Below are positions 12,430 to 20,295 of a stretch of DNA of 26,281 nucleotides, in pieces. The stretch's first letter is position 1; the number at the start of each line of letters is the position of its first letter. The translations under genes were made by a program, and so were the position numbers. The notes under the pieces were generated by a model, which was not told the origin of the DNA, made no database searches, and saw nothing but the letters and a program-made list of their open reading frames with translations. The stretch comes from a virus: IMG/VR virus record IMGVR_UViG_3300046750_000237, positions 1 to 26,281 of that record; one strand, written 5' to 3'.

Positions 12430-14495
12430 TGCAGGAGATACAATTATACATACAAGGGGAACAAGTAGAATTGTTTAAAGACGAATCGGTAAGCATTACG
12501 CAATCAATACAAAACGTAAAAGATATTGCAAAGGTATTTACAGAATTTACAAAGTCGTTTACCGTTCCTGCTTCCAAAAAAAACAATCGAATTTTTAAGC
12601 ATTATTATAATTACGATATTGTAGGTGGGTTTGATGCAAGAAAAAAAGTATCTTCAACAATAGAACTTAATTACTTACCTTTTAAAAATGGGTTTATTAA
12701 ATTAGAGGGTGTAGATTTAAAAAACAATAGCCCTTATGCTTATAGGCTTACTTTCTTTGGTGCAACTGTAAACCTTAAAGATATATTAGGCGAAGACAAA
12801 CTTGATGCCTTAGGTTGGTTAGACAATTTTGTTTTAGATTATAGTTCCTCAAATATATTATCATATTTTGGAAGTGGTGCTGATATTACAGTAGATTCAA
12901 CTACTTATACAGATGCGGTTTTAGTACCTTTAATTTCACACACAAAAGGACTTTATTACGATTCTTCAATTTCAACTGCTGAAAGTGGAAATTTACATTA
13001 TTCAACAGAACAAACACAGGGCGTATTGTGGAAAGACTTAAAGTATAGTATTAGGGTGCATTTGATTATATTGGCTATTCAAGAAGCATATCCCGAAATT
13101 CAATTTAGCGATGACTTTTTTGATTCAAGCAATTCGGCGTATTATGATTTGTATATGTGGATGCACCGAAAAAAAGGGGATGTACAAGGTTCAGCAACAG
13201 GGGTTCAAGTGTATAGTAAAATTATAAATACATTCGGCTCATTTAATGAGTTGGGGGGTTATATAAACAATCCGATACTTTATATTCCCGAACCAAGCCC
13301 AAGTTCCCCTTATGAATGGATTGTTGCAAGATTATTTATAGAGCCTGCAAGTTTAACAACGCCTTATGATGTTATTTTAAAAAAGGACGGTGTAATTGTA
13401 GAAGAACTTATAAACGTAACAGGAAACCAAAACTTAAGTGCACCAAGCACAGGTGGAGAAGTAAATTCGGGTTCATATACTGTAACCTTAAGGTCAACAA
13501 CAACTATAACTTTCAACGATGTATATTGGAATGTTAGGGTTTTTAATGACATTGAGGGTACGCTTGAAATAAACGAAAACATATATGCAGGTTCAACTAC
13601 AATATTAGAGGAATTTGCTTTTTATCCAACACAACAATTACCCGAAATAAAAATAATTGATTTTCTAACTGGGTTGTTTAAGACTTTCAATCTAACTGCA
13701 TACGAGGAGGGTGGGATAATAAAAGTAGAAACTTTAGATAATTATTATTCAAGTTTTAATAGTTATGACATTAGCGAGTTTGTAGATGTAAATACAAGCG
13801 CGGTAAATGTAGGGCTACCATATAAAGAAATAAGTTTTATAAATAAAGGTACTGACAGTTTTTTTGCTTCTGTATTCAATCAATTAAACAACAGGGAATA
13901 CGGACAACTAGACTATAAAGGAGAGGAAAATCAAAACTGGGAGGGTTCTATTTATAAAGTAGAGTTGCCATTTGAGCATTTATTATATGAAAGGTTATAT
14001 GACGGAGATACTTCAACCTTAACTTCTGTACAATGGGGGTGGATGACAGACGATAATCAAGAATCGTATATCGGTGCGCCATTATTACATTATGTAGATA
14101 GGCAAACCTTTTCTCCGTCACCAACTTCAACTTTTATAAGTTTTAGAACCTCAGATACTGCAAGAACTGGTTTGTATAATTATTATATACCTTTAAACTC
14201 AAACAACACTTCGGGTACAGGGCAATCGTTAAATTTCTTTGCTGAAATTGATGAGTATTCTTTAACAGTAAACACTGAGACTTTGTTTAATAATTATTAT
14301 GTAAATTATATAAAAGATGTTTTTAATAGTAAAAGAAGATTAACAAAATTAAAGGCTTATTTGCCATTGAAAATATTATTAAACTTTGAACTTTCTGATA
14401 GGTTTGATATTAACGGACAAAGGTATAAAATTAACTCAATCACTACGAACCTAAAAACAGGCGAAAGCGATATAGAATTATTAAACGAAGTATGA
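12429..14495 (+). CDS. Large structural protein (tail/baseplate-type, Bacteroidetes phages)
   Basis: A 688-residue beta-rich protein. The N-terminal block (ELFKDESVSITQSIQNVKDI, then FTEFTKSFTVPASKKNNRIF) is a pattern I recognise from structural proteins of flavobacterial and Bacteroides phages. The middle contains FFGATVNLKDILGEDKLDAL, and the C-terminal third (about residues 400-688) has LKTFNLTAYEEGGIIKVETL and RRLTKLKAYLPLKILL, resembling baseplate-hub/tail-protein folds. It lies just before the tape-measure-like gene. It may be a distal tail or hub component. No catalytic motif is visible. Confidence 0.6.
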   Translation: MQEIQLYIQGEQVELFKDESVSITQSIQNVKDIAKVFTEFTKSFTVPASKKNNRIFKHYYNYDIVGGFDARKKVSSTIELNYLPFKNGFIKLEGVDLKNNSPYAYRLTFFGATVNLKDILGEDKLDALGWLDNFVLDYSSSNILSYFGSGADITVDSTTYTDAVLVPLISHTKGLYYDSSISTAESGNLHYSTEQTQGVLWKDLKYSIRVHLIILAIQEAYPEIQFSDDFFDSSNSAYYDLYMWMHRKKGDVQGSATGVQVYSKIINTFGSFNELGGYINNPILYIPEPSPSSPYEWIVARLFIEPASLTTPYDVILKKDGVIVEELINVTGNQNLSAPSTGGEVNSGSYTVTLRSTTTITFNDVYWNVRVFNDIEGTLEINENIYAGSTTILEEFAFYPTQQLPEIKIIDFLTGLFKTFNLTAYEEGGIIKVETLDNYYSSFNSYDISEFVDVNTSAVNVGLPYKEISFINKGTDSFFASVFNQLNNREYGQLDYKGEENQNWEGSIYKVELPFEHLLYERLYDGDTSTLTSVQWGWMTDDNQESYIGAPLLHYVDRQTFSPSPTSTFISFRTSDTARTGLYNYYIPLNSNNTSGTGQSLNFFAEIDEYSLTVNTETLFNNYYVNYIKDVFNSKRRLTKLKAYLPLKILLNFELSDRFDINGQRYKINSITTNLKTGESDIELLNEV

Positions 14496-14638
14496 TACAA
14501 AATATATTAGAAATGCTAAAGATAGCAAACGGAGAAACGGAAAACATTCGTATTGCACAAGGTAAATATAAATTACCCGAAACATTAAAGGATACATACA
14601 ATCAAATTAAAACAGAGATAAAATGGCAACAAAGGTAA
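14492..14638 (+). CDS. Small conserved protein before the tape measure gene
   Basis: A 48-residue ORF that starts on the stop of the previous gene (ATGA) and overlaps the next start by 16 nt. It reads NILEMLKIANGETENIRIAQ, then YKLPETLKDTYNQIKTEI. I have seen this 'ANGETENI.IAqG.Y.LP' pattern in flavobacterial phages. It might be a small structural or chaperone-type protein. The long overlap with the tape measure start argues for translational coupling. Confidence 0.6.
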   Translation: MIQNILEMLKIANGETENIRIAQGKYKLPETLKDTYNQIKTEIKWQQR

Positions 14639-16422
14639 CAATAGATTTAGAAGCCAAAACGGATAAGGCAATAGGCGAAATTGAATCTTTAAAGGAACAG
14701 ATTGTAAAACTCAATAAACAAGTTGCAGAGGGTAACGACAACACTAAAAAAGGTTTGGGTGGTGTTGAGAAAGCAACAAAAGGAGCGTTAGGTGGTGTTA
14801 AAAAAATAGGTAGAGGCTTAAAAGCATTAACAAGTGGTGTTGGAGTTTTGTTTCTTTTGAATAAAGCATTCGAGGTTTTTAAAGAGATAGGAATGAAAAA
14901 TCAAAAGGTTGTAGACGCCCTTGAAATTGCTATGGAATCTTTAAGTATTGTATTTAATCAATTCTTTACATACATATCGGACAATATAGGAACTGTTACT
15001 GGGTTTTTTAAAGATTTATTTGAAAATCCAAAAGAAAGAATAACAGAACTTGCAGAATCAATCAAAACTGGATTGCTTGATAGGTTTAATCAATTACTAG
15101 AGGTTTTTGGTTTAGTAGGTAAGGCGTTTGGAAAATTAATTAAAGGAGAATTTTCTGAAGCATTTGATACAATAAAGCAAGCTGGAAAAGAAGTCGTTGA
15201 TGTTTATACAGGTGTTGATGATAGTTATGAAAAAGTAGCTAAAACTGTTACCGACTACACTAAAAAGGTTATTAACTCTGCTAAAGAAAATGTTAAACTT
15301 GCAAAAACAGCAGAACTCGCAGCGGTTAAAAATCAAGGTTTAATAGAAAAATTTGATAAACAAGCAGAGCAATTAAGACAAGTAAGAGATGACGAAAGTA
15401 AAAGTTTTGCAGAAAGGATAAAAGCAAATGAGGATTTGGCGTTAGTTCTTGACGAGCAAGAAAAACAAATGCGAGCCAACGCTAATTTAATGGTTGAAAG
15501 AGCCAAAACAGAACTTGACAAAAACAAAGATAATATTGAGTTGCAAAAAGCATATCAAGAAGCACTTAACGAACAAGCTGGAATTGAGGCTCAAATAACT
15601 GGTTTTAGAAGTGAGCAACAAACAAATGCAAACTCATTATTAAGAGAGCAAAAAGATTTACAAAATGAATTAGCTTTAATAGGTAAGTCAGAAAGAGAAA
15701 TTGAACGGTTAGAGTTACAACAAGATTATGATGCTAAAAAGGCATTAATCGAAAGGGAAGTAACAGACGAAATTAAAAGAAAAGAAACATTAAAAAATCT
15801 TGAGGCAGAATACAATGCTCAAATATCCAGTATAGACCAAGCGGCACTTGATGAAAAAATAGATAAAGCAAATCAAGAACACGAATTGGAAAAACAGAAG
15901 ATACAAGATAAAGCAATGGTAGTTGACGCTATTAGTCAATTTGCAAATGCTGAAACTGGCATCGGAAAAGCCTTACTTATTGCAAAACAAGCTCTTGCAT
16001 TAAAGGAAACCATAATGGACTTAAAAAGAATTACTTTTAAAGGAGCAGAAGCAGTAGGACAAGCAGGAGTAAGCGCAGCCCAAAACGTAGCTGAATCCTC
16101 TAAAATTGGTTTTCCTCAAAACATTATAACAATAGCAGCAGCAATAGGGCAAGGAATAGGAATCATAAAGTCTGTTAAAAGCGCAGTAGCAAAAACAAAA
16201 GCCAAAGCAACTGGAGGGGGTTCAACTGGTGTGTCAACTCCAAGCGCAGCAACTCCCTCACAACCCCCTCAATTTAATATAGTAGGCGCAGGGGGAACAA
16301 ACCAGCTTGCAGAAGCTATTGGAAGCCAAGAGAAACAACCAGTAAAAGCCTATGTAGTTTCGAATGACGTTACTACTGCACAATCAATGGATAGGAATAT
16401 TGTAGAGGGTGCATCAATTTAA
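14623..16422 (+). CDS. Tape measure-like protein
   Basis: A 599-residue protein. The N-terminus (VTIDLEAKTDKAIGEIESLK) is typical of tape measure proteins. Next comes a Gly-rich amphipathic stretch and a hydrophobic segment at about 60-85 (LTSGVGVLFLLNKAFEVF). A long charged coiled-coil region follows (about 200-430, with many Lys/Glu and ELE/QEQ patterns), then a hydrophobic, Ala/Gly-rich stretch (ALLIAKQALALKETIMDL, IITIAAAIGQGIGIIKS) and a Gly/Ser/Pro linker before a short end. Tape measure length sets tail length at about 0.15 nm per residue, so about 90 nm. It is short for a siphovirus, but no contractile sheath gene is visible. Confidence 0.72.
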   Translation: MATKVTIDLEAKTDKAIGEIESLKEQIVKLNKQVAEGNDNTKKGLGGVEKATKGALGGVKKIGRGLKALTSGVGVLFLLNKAFEVFKEIGMKNQKVVDALEIAMESLSIVFNQFFTYISDNIGTVTGFFKDLFENPKERITELAESIKTGLLDRFNQLLEVFGLVGKAFGKLIKGEFSEAFDTIKQAGKEVVDVYTGVDDSYEKVAKTVTDYTKKVINSAKENVKLAKTAELAAVKNQGLIEKFDKQAEQLRQVRDDESKSFAERIKANEDLALVLDEQEKQMRANANLMVERAKTELDKNKDNIELQKAYQEALNEQAGIEAQITGFRSEQQTNANSLLREQKDLQNELALIGKSEREIERLELQQDYDAKKALIEREVTDEIKRKETLKNLEAEYNAQISSIDQAALDEKIDKANQEHELEKQKIQDKAMVVDAISQFANAETGIGKALLIAKQALALKETIMDLKRITFKGAEAVGQAGVSAAQNVAESSKIGFPQNIITIAAAIGQGIGIIKSVKSAVAKTKAKATGGGSTGVSTPSAATPSQPPQFNIVGAGGTNQLAEAIGSQEKQPVKAYVVSNDVTTAQSMDRNIVEGASI

Positions 16423-16444
16423 AATGCAAAATTAACAATTAATT

Positions 16445-16458
16445 ACGTTATATAGTTA
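16445..16458 (+). promoter_or_regulatory. ACGTTATATANNTA motif, site 4 (protease)
   Basis: Exact motif copy in the 35-nt gap before the protease gene; its last base is the A of ATG 16458. AAAATGCAAAAT precedes it at 16423-16434, as it does before site 5. Confidence 0.7.
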
Positions 16459-17063
16459 TGAAGATAATCGAACTCATTTTAGACGAAAACGAAGAGTTAA
16501 ACGGAATTGAGGCAATATCTATTGTTGAAAGCCCAGCGATTGAGGAAGATTTTATTGCATTAAAGAGCGATGAAATAAAACTTGCCGAAGTATCAAAAGA
16601 ACGTAGAGTATTAATGGGAGCATTGTTGATACCTAACAAGCCTATATATAGACGCAATGGAGAAGATGAATATTATATATACTTTTCCAACGATACGGTG
16701 TTAAAAGCCTCCCAAATGTATTTAATGAAAGGCAATCAAAACAACAGTACACTTGAACATCAATACAGTTTAAGTGGTTTGTCTTTAGTTGAATCTTGGA
16801 TTGTTGAAGATGAGGTACACGACAAATCAAGAAAGTACGGAATGGAAGTACCAGTAGGAACTTGGATGGGTACAGTAAAAGTAAACAACGACCAAGTGTG
16901 GGAAGAATTTGTTAAAACAGGAAAAGTAAAAGGTTTTTCTATTGAGGGTTATTTTGCTGATAAAATGGAACGCCCTAAAGAATCTTTAAAAGAAGAATTG
17001 ACGGAAGAAAAACAAGCAGAAGAATTATTGTCTAAAATCAAAAACATTTTGACAAATGCCTAA
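16458..17063 (+). CDS. XkdF-like prohead serine protease
   Basis: A 201-residue protein. It begins with IELILDENEELNGIEAISIV then ESPAIEEDFIALK, which is the N-terminal pattern of XkdF-type proteins (Peptidase_S78_2), with the usual 'ENPAIE'-like site. The core includes ALLIPNKPIYR, TLEHQYSLSGLSLVESWIVE and VKVNNDQVWEEFVKTG, then GFSIEGYF; the His in EHQ and the Ser in GFSIEG are candidates for the catalytic His and Ser of the prohead protease fold. The C-terminal tail is acidic and helical. It would trim scaffold and capsid N-termini during head maturation. The start is fixed by the conserved N-terminus and lies exactly at the motif. Confidence 0.8.
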   Translation: MKIIELILDENEELNGIEAISIVESPAIEEDFIALKSDEIKLAEVSKERRVLMGALLIPNKPIYRRNGEDEYYIYFSNDTVLKASQMYLMKGNQNNSTLEHQYSLSGLSLVESWIVEDEVHDKSRKYGMEVPVGTWMGTVKVNNDQVWEEFVKTGKVKGFSIEGYFADKMERPKESLKEELTEEKQAEELLSKIKNILTNA

Positions 17064-17226
17064 AGCCTGTTATTGTAAAGATACAAACACTTACTCAATC
17101 AAATGTTGTGACGGTAGTTTATGGGCGCAAGGGATAGGAAGAACACAAGCACCCGAACCGTTTTTTTTATTACAAGAAGATAGCAGTTTATTACTACAAG
17201 AGGACAACGAAAAAATAGTATTATAA
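17056..17226 (+). CDS. Cys-rich small phage protein
   Basis: A 56-residue ORF overlapping the protease stop by 8 nt and the next ATG by 1 nt (TAATG). It begins MPKACYCKDTNTYSIKCCDG, with four cysteines (5, 7, 17, 18), then SLWAQGIG. I recognise the 'C...TYSI.CCDGS..AQGIG' pattern as a short conserved protein of flavobacterial phages, next to head genes, with no known role. A T8 run sits inside the gene. A disulfide or metal-stabilised small virion protein is possible. Confidence 0.65.
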   Translation: MPKACYCKDTNTYSIKCCDGSLWAQGIGRTQAPEPFFLLQEDSSLLLQEDNEKIVL

Positions 17227-17675
17227 TGGCAAACTTAAAAATCTCACAATTACCAGTAGCATCAAACCCAAGTGGGGATGAATTGTTGGCAAGTGTACAA
17301 AGTGGAACTACCAAACAAATAAAGGTTAATCAAATAGTAAACTACATTTCTGCTACAAGTTTAACTTTTGAAGTAGGGGATACTGTTAATTTAAGCGATT
17401 CTGCTTATAGTGAATCTGAATTAATAAGGTTACACTGGAGTGGTGCAACTGGAACTGCTGCTTTAAATTTACCCGACGCAACTCTAAATACAAATAGATT
17501 GATTCGTTTTATTTCAAATGGTGGGTTTACCGCATCTACAAGAGTAGAATTAACGCCAATATTAAGTCAAACTATTGACGGTTCAACTTCACCTTATGTT
17601 ATAAACAAAGAATATGAGGGAATACAAGTTTGGTCTGACGGTGTAGAATGGTTTATCATTCAGAAGAAAGCCTAA
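17226..17675 (+). CDS. Fibre- or decoration-like structural protein
   Basis: A 149-residue protein opening with LKISQLPVASNPSGDELLAS then VQSGTTKQIKV. 'L.ISqLP.a....GdElL...q.g..kqi.v' is a common N-terminal anchor of phage fibre and decoration proteins. The remainder is a beta-rich domain (RLIRFISNGGFTASTRVEL, YEGIQVWSDGVEWFII) like small trimeric fibre heads. Position between the protease and the scaffold suggests a head fibre or capsid decoration rather than a tail fibre. It shares TAATG with the Cys-rich gene. Confidence 0.6.
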   Translation: MANLKISQLPVASNPSGDELLASVQSGTTKQIKVNQIVNYISATSLTFEVGDTVNLSDSAYSESELIRLHWSGATGTAALNLPDATLNTNRLIRFISNGGFTASTRVELTPILSQTIDGSTSPYVINKEYEGIQVWSDGVEWFIIQKKA

Positions 17676-17702
17676 ACAAAAATGCAAAATATAAATTAAT
17701 AA

Positions 17703-17716
17703 ACGTTATATAATTA
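17703..17716 (+). promoter_or_regulatory. ACGTTATATANNTA motif, site 5 (scaffold/capsid)
   Basis: Exact motif copy; its last base is the A of ATG 17716. AAAAATGCAAAAT (17680-17692) precedes it, placing TGC 18-20 nt before the motif as at site 4. It would drive the scaffold and major capsid genes. Confidence 0.7.
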
Positions 17717-18312
17717 TGAAACCAATGGAAATGCTAAAAGAAATCAAAACACTTTTGGGCGTTGAGGAAACTAAAAAAGTTTCTTTGGCTCAAATGAAGT
17801 TAGAAAATGGTACTGTTTTAGAAGCAGAATCATTCGAGGCAGGAAAAGAAGTTTTTATTGTAACCGAAGATGATAAAGTTGCTTTACCAGCAGGCTCGTA
17901 TCAACTAGAGGACGGAATGAAACTAACTGTCGTAGATGAGGGAATTATTGAATCAATCGAAGAAGCCAAAGACGAAGAAGAAGTCGAGGAAGAAGTTGAG
18001 GAAGTTGAAGAAGTAGAAGCAGCCGAAGAAGAAAAAGAAGAAATGGGCTATGCTACTAAAGAAGAACTTGCCGAAGTTAAGTCAATGATTGAGGAAATAA
18101 AAGCTATGCTTGAACCTAAAGAAGATTTAAGCGAAGAAGTTAAGGAAGAAGTTAAAGAAGACGAAGTATTGAAAGAAGAATTGTCTGCGCCAGCTTCTGA
18201 ACCTTTGAAACACAATCCCGAATCACAAGAAGAAAAAACATTGAATTTGCACGGACAAAAACGTCCACAAACTACAATGGATAGAGTATTAAACAAAATT
18301 ATAAACCAATAA
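17716..18312 (+). CDS. Acidic scaffold-like protein
   Basis: A 198-residue protein. A short N-terminal beta domain (VSLAQMKLENGTVLEAES, then VALPAGSYQLEDGMKL) leads to an extremely acidic segment at residues about 78-112 (runs of Glu with few other residues). A predicted coiled coil follows (TKEELAEVKSMIEEIKAML), then a basic C-terminal tail (GQKRPQTTMDRVLNKI). A coiled coil with a basic C-terminal end directly before the capsid gene is the usual layout of scaffolding proteins, which chaperone capsid assembly and are then removed by the protease. No sequence family is recognised. Confidence 0.65.
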   Translation: MKPMEMLKEIKTLLGVEETKKVSLAQMKLENGTVLEAESFEAGKEVFIVTEDDKVALPAGSYQLEDGMKLTVVDEGIIESIEEAKDEEEVEEEVEEVEEVEAAEEEKEEMGYATKEELAEVKSMIEEIKAMLEPKEDLSEEVKEEVKEDEVLKEELSAPASEPLKHNPESQEEKTLNLHGQKRPQTTMDRVLNKIINQ

Positions 18313-18324
18313 AATAAATTTATT

Positions 18325-19248
18325 ATGCCTAAACCAACAATTACAAGTACTTATGCAGGAGAATTTGCAGGGAAATATATCTCGGCTGCCCTATTAAGTG
18401 GTGCTACTATCGAAAACGGAGGAATCGAAGTAAAGCCAAACGTAAAGTTTAAAGAAGTAATCAAAACCGTTTCTACAACTGGATTGATTGCCGATGCAAC
18501 TTGCGACTACACTGATGCAGGAACTGTAACACTTAACGAAAGAGTTATTGAGCCAGAATCTTTTCAAGTAAACCTTACACTGTGTAAGAGCCAATTTCAT
18601 TCAGATTGGGAAGCAGTATCTATGGGATATTCAGCTTTCGATTCTTTGCCACCTAACTTTAGCGAATTTTTAATTGCTCACGTAGCTGGAAAAGTTGCTG
18701 AAAAAACAGAGCAAAACATTTGGAGTGGAGTTGATGCTAACGCAGGAGAATTTGACGGACTTGTTACTTTGGCTACTGCTGATGCTGATGTTGTCGATGT
18801 TGCAGGAACTACCGTTGATGCTGCAAACGTAATTAGTGAACTCGGAAAAATAGTTGATTCCATAAATTCTAGCCTCTATGGCAAAGAAGACCTTTACATT
18901 TATGTTTCACAAAACATTGCTCGTGCCTATGTACGTGCTTTGGGTGGATTTGCTGCTGCTGGTCTTGGTGCTAACGGTGTAAACGCACAAGGTACTCAAT
19001 GGTGGAACAACGGAGCATTGTCTTTTGACGGTGTAAAATTGTTTGTTGCTAACGGACTTGCTGACAACACTGCTATGGCAGCTCAAAAATCAAATCTTTT
19101 CTTTGGAACTGGACTACTTTCAGACCACAACGAAGTAAAAGTATTGGATATGGGTGACCTTGACGGTTCTGACAATGTTCGTGTAATAATGCGATTTACC
19201 GCCTCCGTACAATATGGCGTAGGTGCTGACATCGTACTTTATTCTTAA
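18325..19248 (+). CDS. Major capsid protein (HK97-fold candidate)
   Basis: A 307-residue protein without a membrane segment. The N-terminal part (YAGEFAGKYISAALLSGATI) is flexible and could be protease-processed. The body has long alpha and beta segments such as FHSDWEAVSMGYSAF and FLIAHVAGKVAEKTEQNIWS, which suit the E-loop/spine helix and P domain of the HK97 fold. The Ala/Gly-rich C-terminal half ends VQYGVGADIVLYS. Its length, position after a scaffold-like gene, strong terminator and its own short leader fit a highly expressed capsid gene. The fold cannot be proven from sequence reading. Confidence 0.75.
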   Translation: MPKPTITSTYAGEFAGKYISAALLSGATIENGGIEVKPNVKFKEVIKTVSTTGLIADATCDYTDAGTVTLNERVIEPESFQVNLTLCKSQFHSDWEAVSMGYSAFDSLPPNFSEFLIAHVAGKVAEKTEQNIWSGVDANAGEFDGLVTLATADADVVDVAGTTVDAANVISELGKIVDSINSSLYGKEDLYIYVSQNIARAYVRALGGFAAAGLGANGVNAQGTQWWNNGALSFDGVKLFVANGLADNTAMAAQKSNLFFGTGLLSDHNEVKVLDMGDLDGSDNVRVIMRFTASVQYGVGADIVLYS

Positions 19249-19270
19249 TAATTAATTAACCAATAAAATA

Positions 19271-19308
19271 GGGTAGGTGGGTTGTTTGCCTACTTACCCT
19301 TTTTTTTT
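19271..19308 (+). terminator. Strong rho-independent terminator after capsid gene
   Basis: GGGTAGGTGGG (19271-19281) pairs with CCTACTTACCC (19289-19299) over 11 positions with two G-T pairs and a 7-nt loop, followed by nine T (19300-19308). It lies between the capsid and the next gene and would limit read-through or stabilise the capsid mRNA 3' end. Confidence 0.85.
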
Positions 19309-19323
19309 AAAACCTTATAAAAT

Positions 19324-19851
19324 ATGGCTTGTGTATTAACAACTGGTAGAAAAGTACCTTGCAAATCGGCAGTAGGTGGAATAAAATCCGTTTACTTTGC
19401 TGACTTTGGAACTTTGGGTACTGCTACTATTGCTTCGGGAGAGATTACCGCATTTTCGGGAACGCCCGATTGGTTTGAATTTGACGTAAAAGGAAATTCA
19501 AGTCTTGAAACTACCGTAAACTCATCAAGAGAAAACGGAACAACTTTCTATACTCAAACTCTTAACTTGACTTTAACTTTCTTGGATAAAGCAACACAAG
19601 AGGAATTGAAACTATTGGCTCACGCTAGACCACACGTTGCAGTAGAAGATTACAACGGAAACTTTTTCCTTGTAGGACTTGAACACGGTGCAGAGGTTAC
19701 TGGTGGAACAGTCGTTACTGGTGCTGCTATGGGAGATTTGAGTGGATTTACATTAACATTCGAGGGACAAGAAACTGCACCCGCTTACTTTGTAACATCA
19801 ACGGTTATTACTGATGATGCTTCTGCGGTACAGATTGACCCGACTGCTTAA
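19324..19851 (+). CDS. Major tail tube protein candidate
   Basis: A 175-residue beta-rich protein beginning MACVLTTGRKVPCKSAVGGI. It is followed by strands (SVYFADFG, TFYTQTLNLTLTFL), a helix with a conserved-looking KLLAHARPHVAVEDYNGNFF, and a late GDLSGFTLTFEGQETAPAYF. A 'G..nGyt.tf.g.e..pa.f' ending is typical of the tail tube and related phage tail proteins; size and composition fit a single-domain tube protein. It sits between two terminators, so it can be made in large amount. Alternative: a capsid decoration protein. Confidence 0.55.
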   Translation: MACVLTTGRKVPCKSAVGGIKSVYFADFGTLGTATIASGEITAFSGTPDWFEFDVKGNSSLETTVNSSRENGTTFYTQTLNLTLTFLDKATQEELKLLAHARPHVAVEDYNGNFFLVGLEHGAEVTGGTVVTGAAMGDLSGFTLTFEGQETAPAYFVTSTVITDDASAVQIDPTA

Positions 19852-19870
19852 TTAGTTTTTATTGATTGAA

Positions 19871-19901
19871 AAGGCACTCTTTTATAGGGTGCTTTTTTTT
19901 T
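19871..19901 (+). terminator. Rho-independent terminator after tube candidate
   Basis: GCACTCT (19874-19880) pairs with AGGGTGC (19886-19892) with one G-T pair and a 5-nt loop; the stem is extended by A-T pairs and followed by nine T (19893-19901). It precedes motif site 6. Confidence 0.8.
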
Positions 19902-19934
19902 GCATTTATATTAGTACAAAATTGACTATTTATT

Positions 19935-19948
19935 ACGTTATATATATA
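19935..19948 (+). promoter_or_regulatory. ACGTTATATANNTA motif, site 6 (19948/portal operon)
   Basis: Exact motif copy behind a terminator; its last base is the A of ATG 19948. AAAATTG precedes it by 10 nt, the same arrangement as at site 3. It would drive 19948, portal, connector and fibre genes. Confidence 0.7.
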
Positions 19949-20295
19949 TGAAACATCTTACAACATCAACAGATGCGCAAATAGTTAAAATTATCCCAAG
20001 AAGTTATGTATCAAACGCAACTTTAAAATTAAGGGACGATTCAACCAATACAGAAGTTTCTTATTCGGTTACGCCAACAACGGACGGTAATTATTTGGTA
20101 ATATCAAACTCTTACACACTTGTTGAGGGTAGGTTTTACGATTTGACTTTATTAGACGGAACGGAAGTAATTTACAAAGACAAAGTATTTTGCACAGACC
20201 AAACAATAAGCCAGCCAAACAACGACTATTATACGGTAAATAAAGACGTATATAAGTCAGATACATCATTTGACAACGATTATATTATATTATGA
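19948..20295 (+). CDS. Conserved hypothetical, beta-rich structural protein
   Basis: A 115-residue beta-strand-rich protein. It begins MKHLTTSTDAQIVKIIPR, shows immunoglobulin-like alternating strands (TLKLRDDSTNTEVSYSV, YLVISNSYTLVEGRFYDLTL), and ends with Tyr and Asp clusters (NDYIIL). I recall similar proteins in flavobacterial phages next to portal genes, without a role. It is coupled to the portal gene by a 4-nt ATGA overlap, consistent with a virion protein. Confidence 0.55.
   Translation: MKHLTTSTDAQIVKIIPRSYVSNATLKLRDDSTNTEVSYSVTPTTDGNYLVISNSYTLVEGRFYDLTLLDGTEVIYKDKVFCTDQTISQPNNDYYTVNKDVYKSDTSFDNDYIIL

Noticed and set aside
17160-17172. T8 run inside the Cys-rich 56-residue gene as a second slippery site
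   Set aside because: Both alternative frames end within a few codons, and no extended ORF is produced, unlike the T9 run at 10029.
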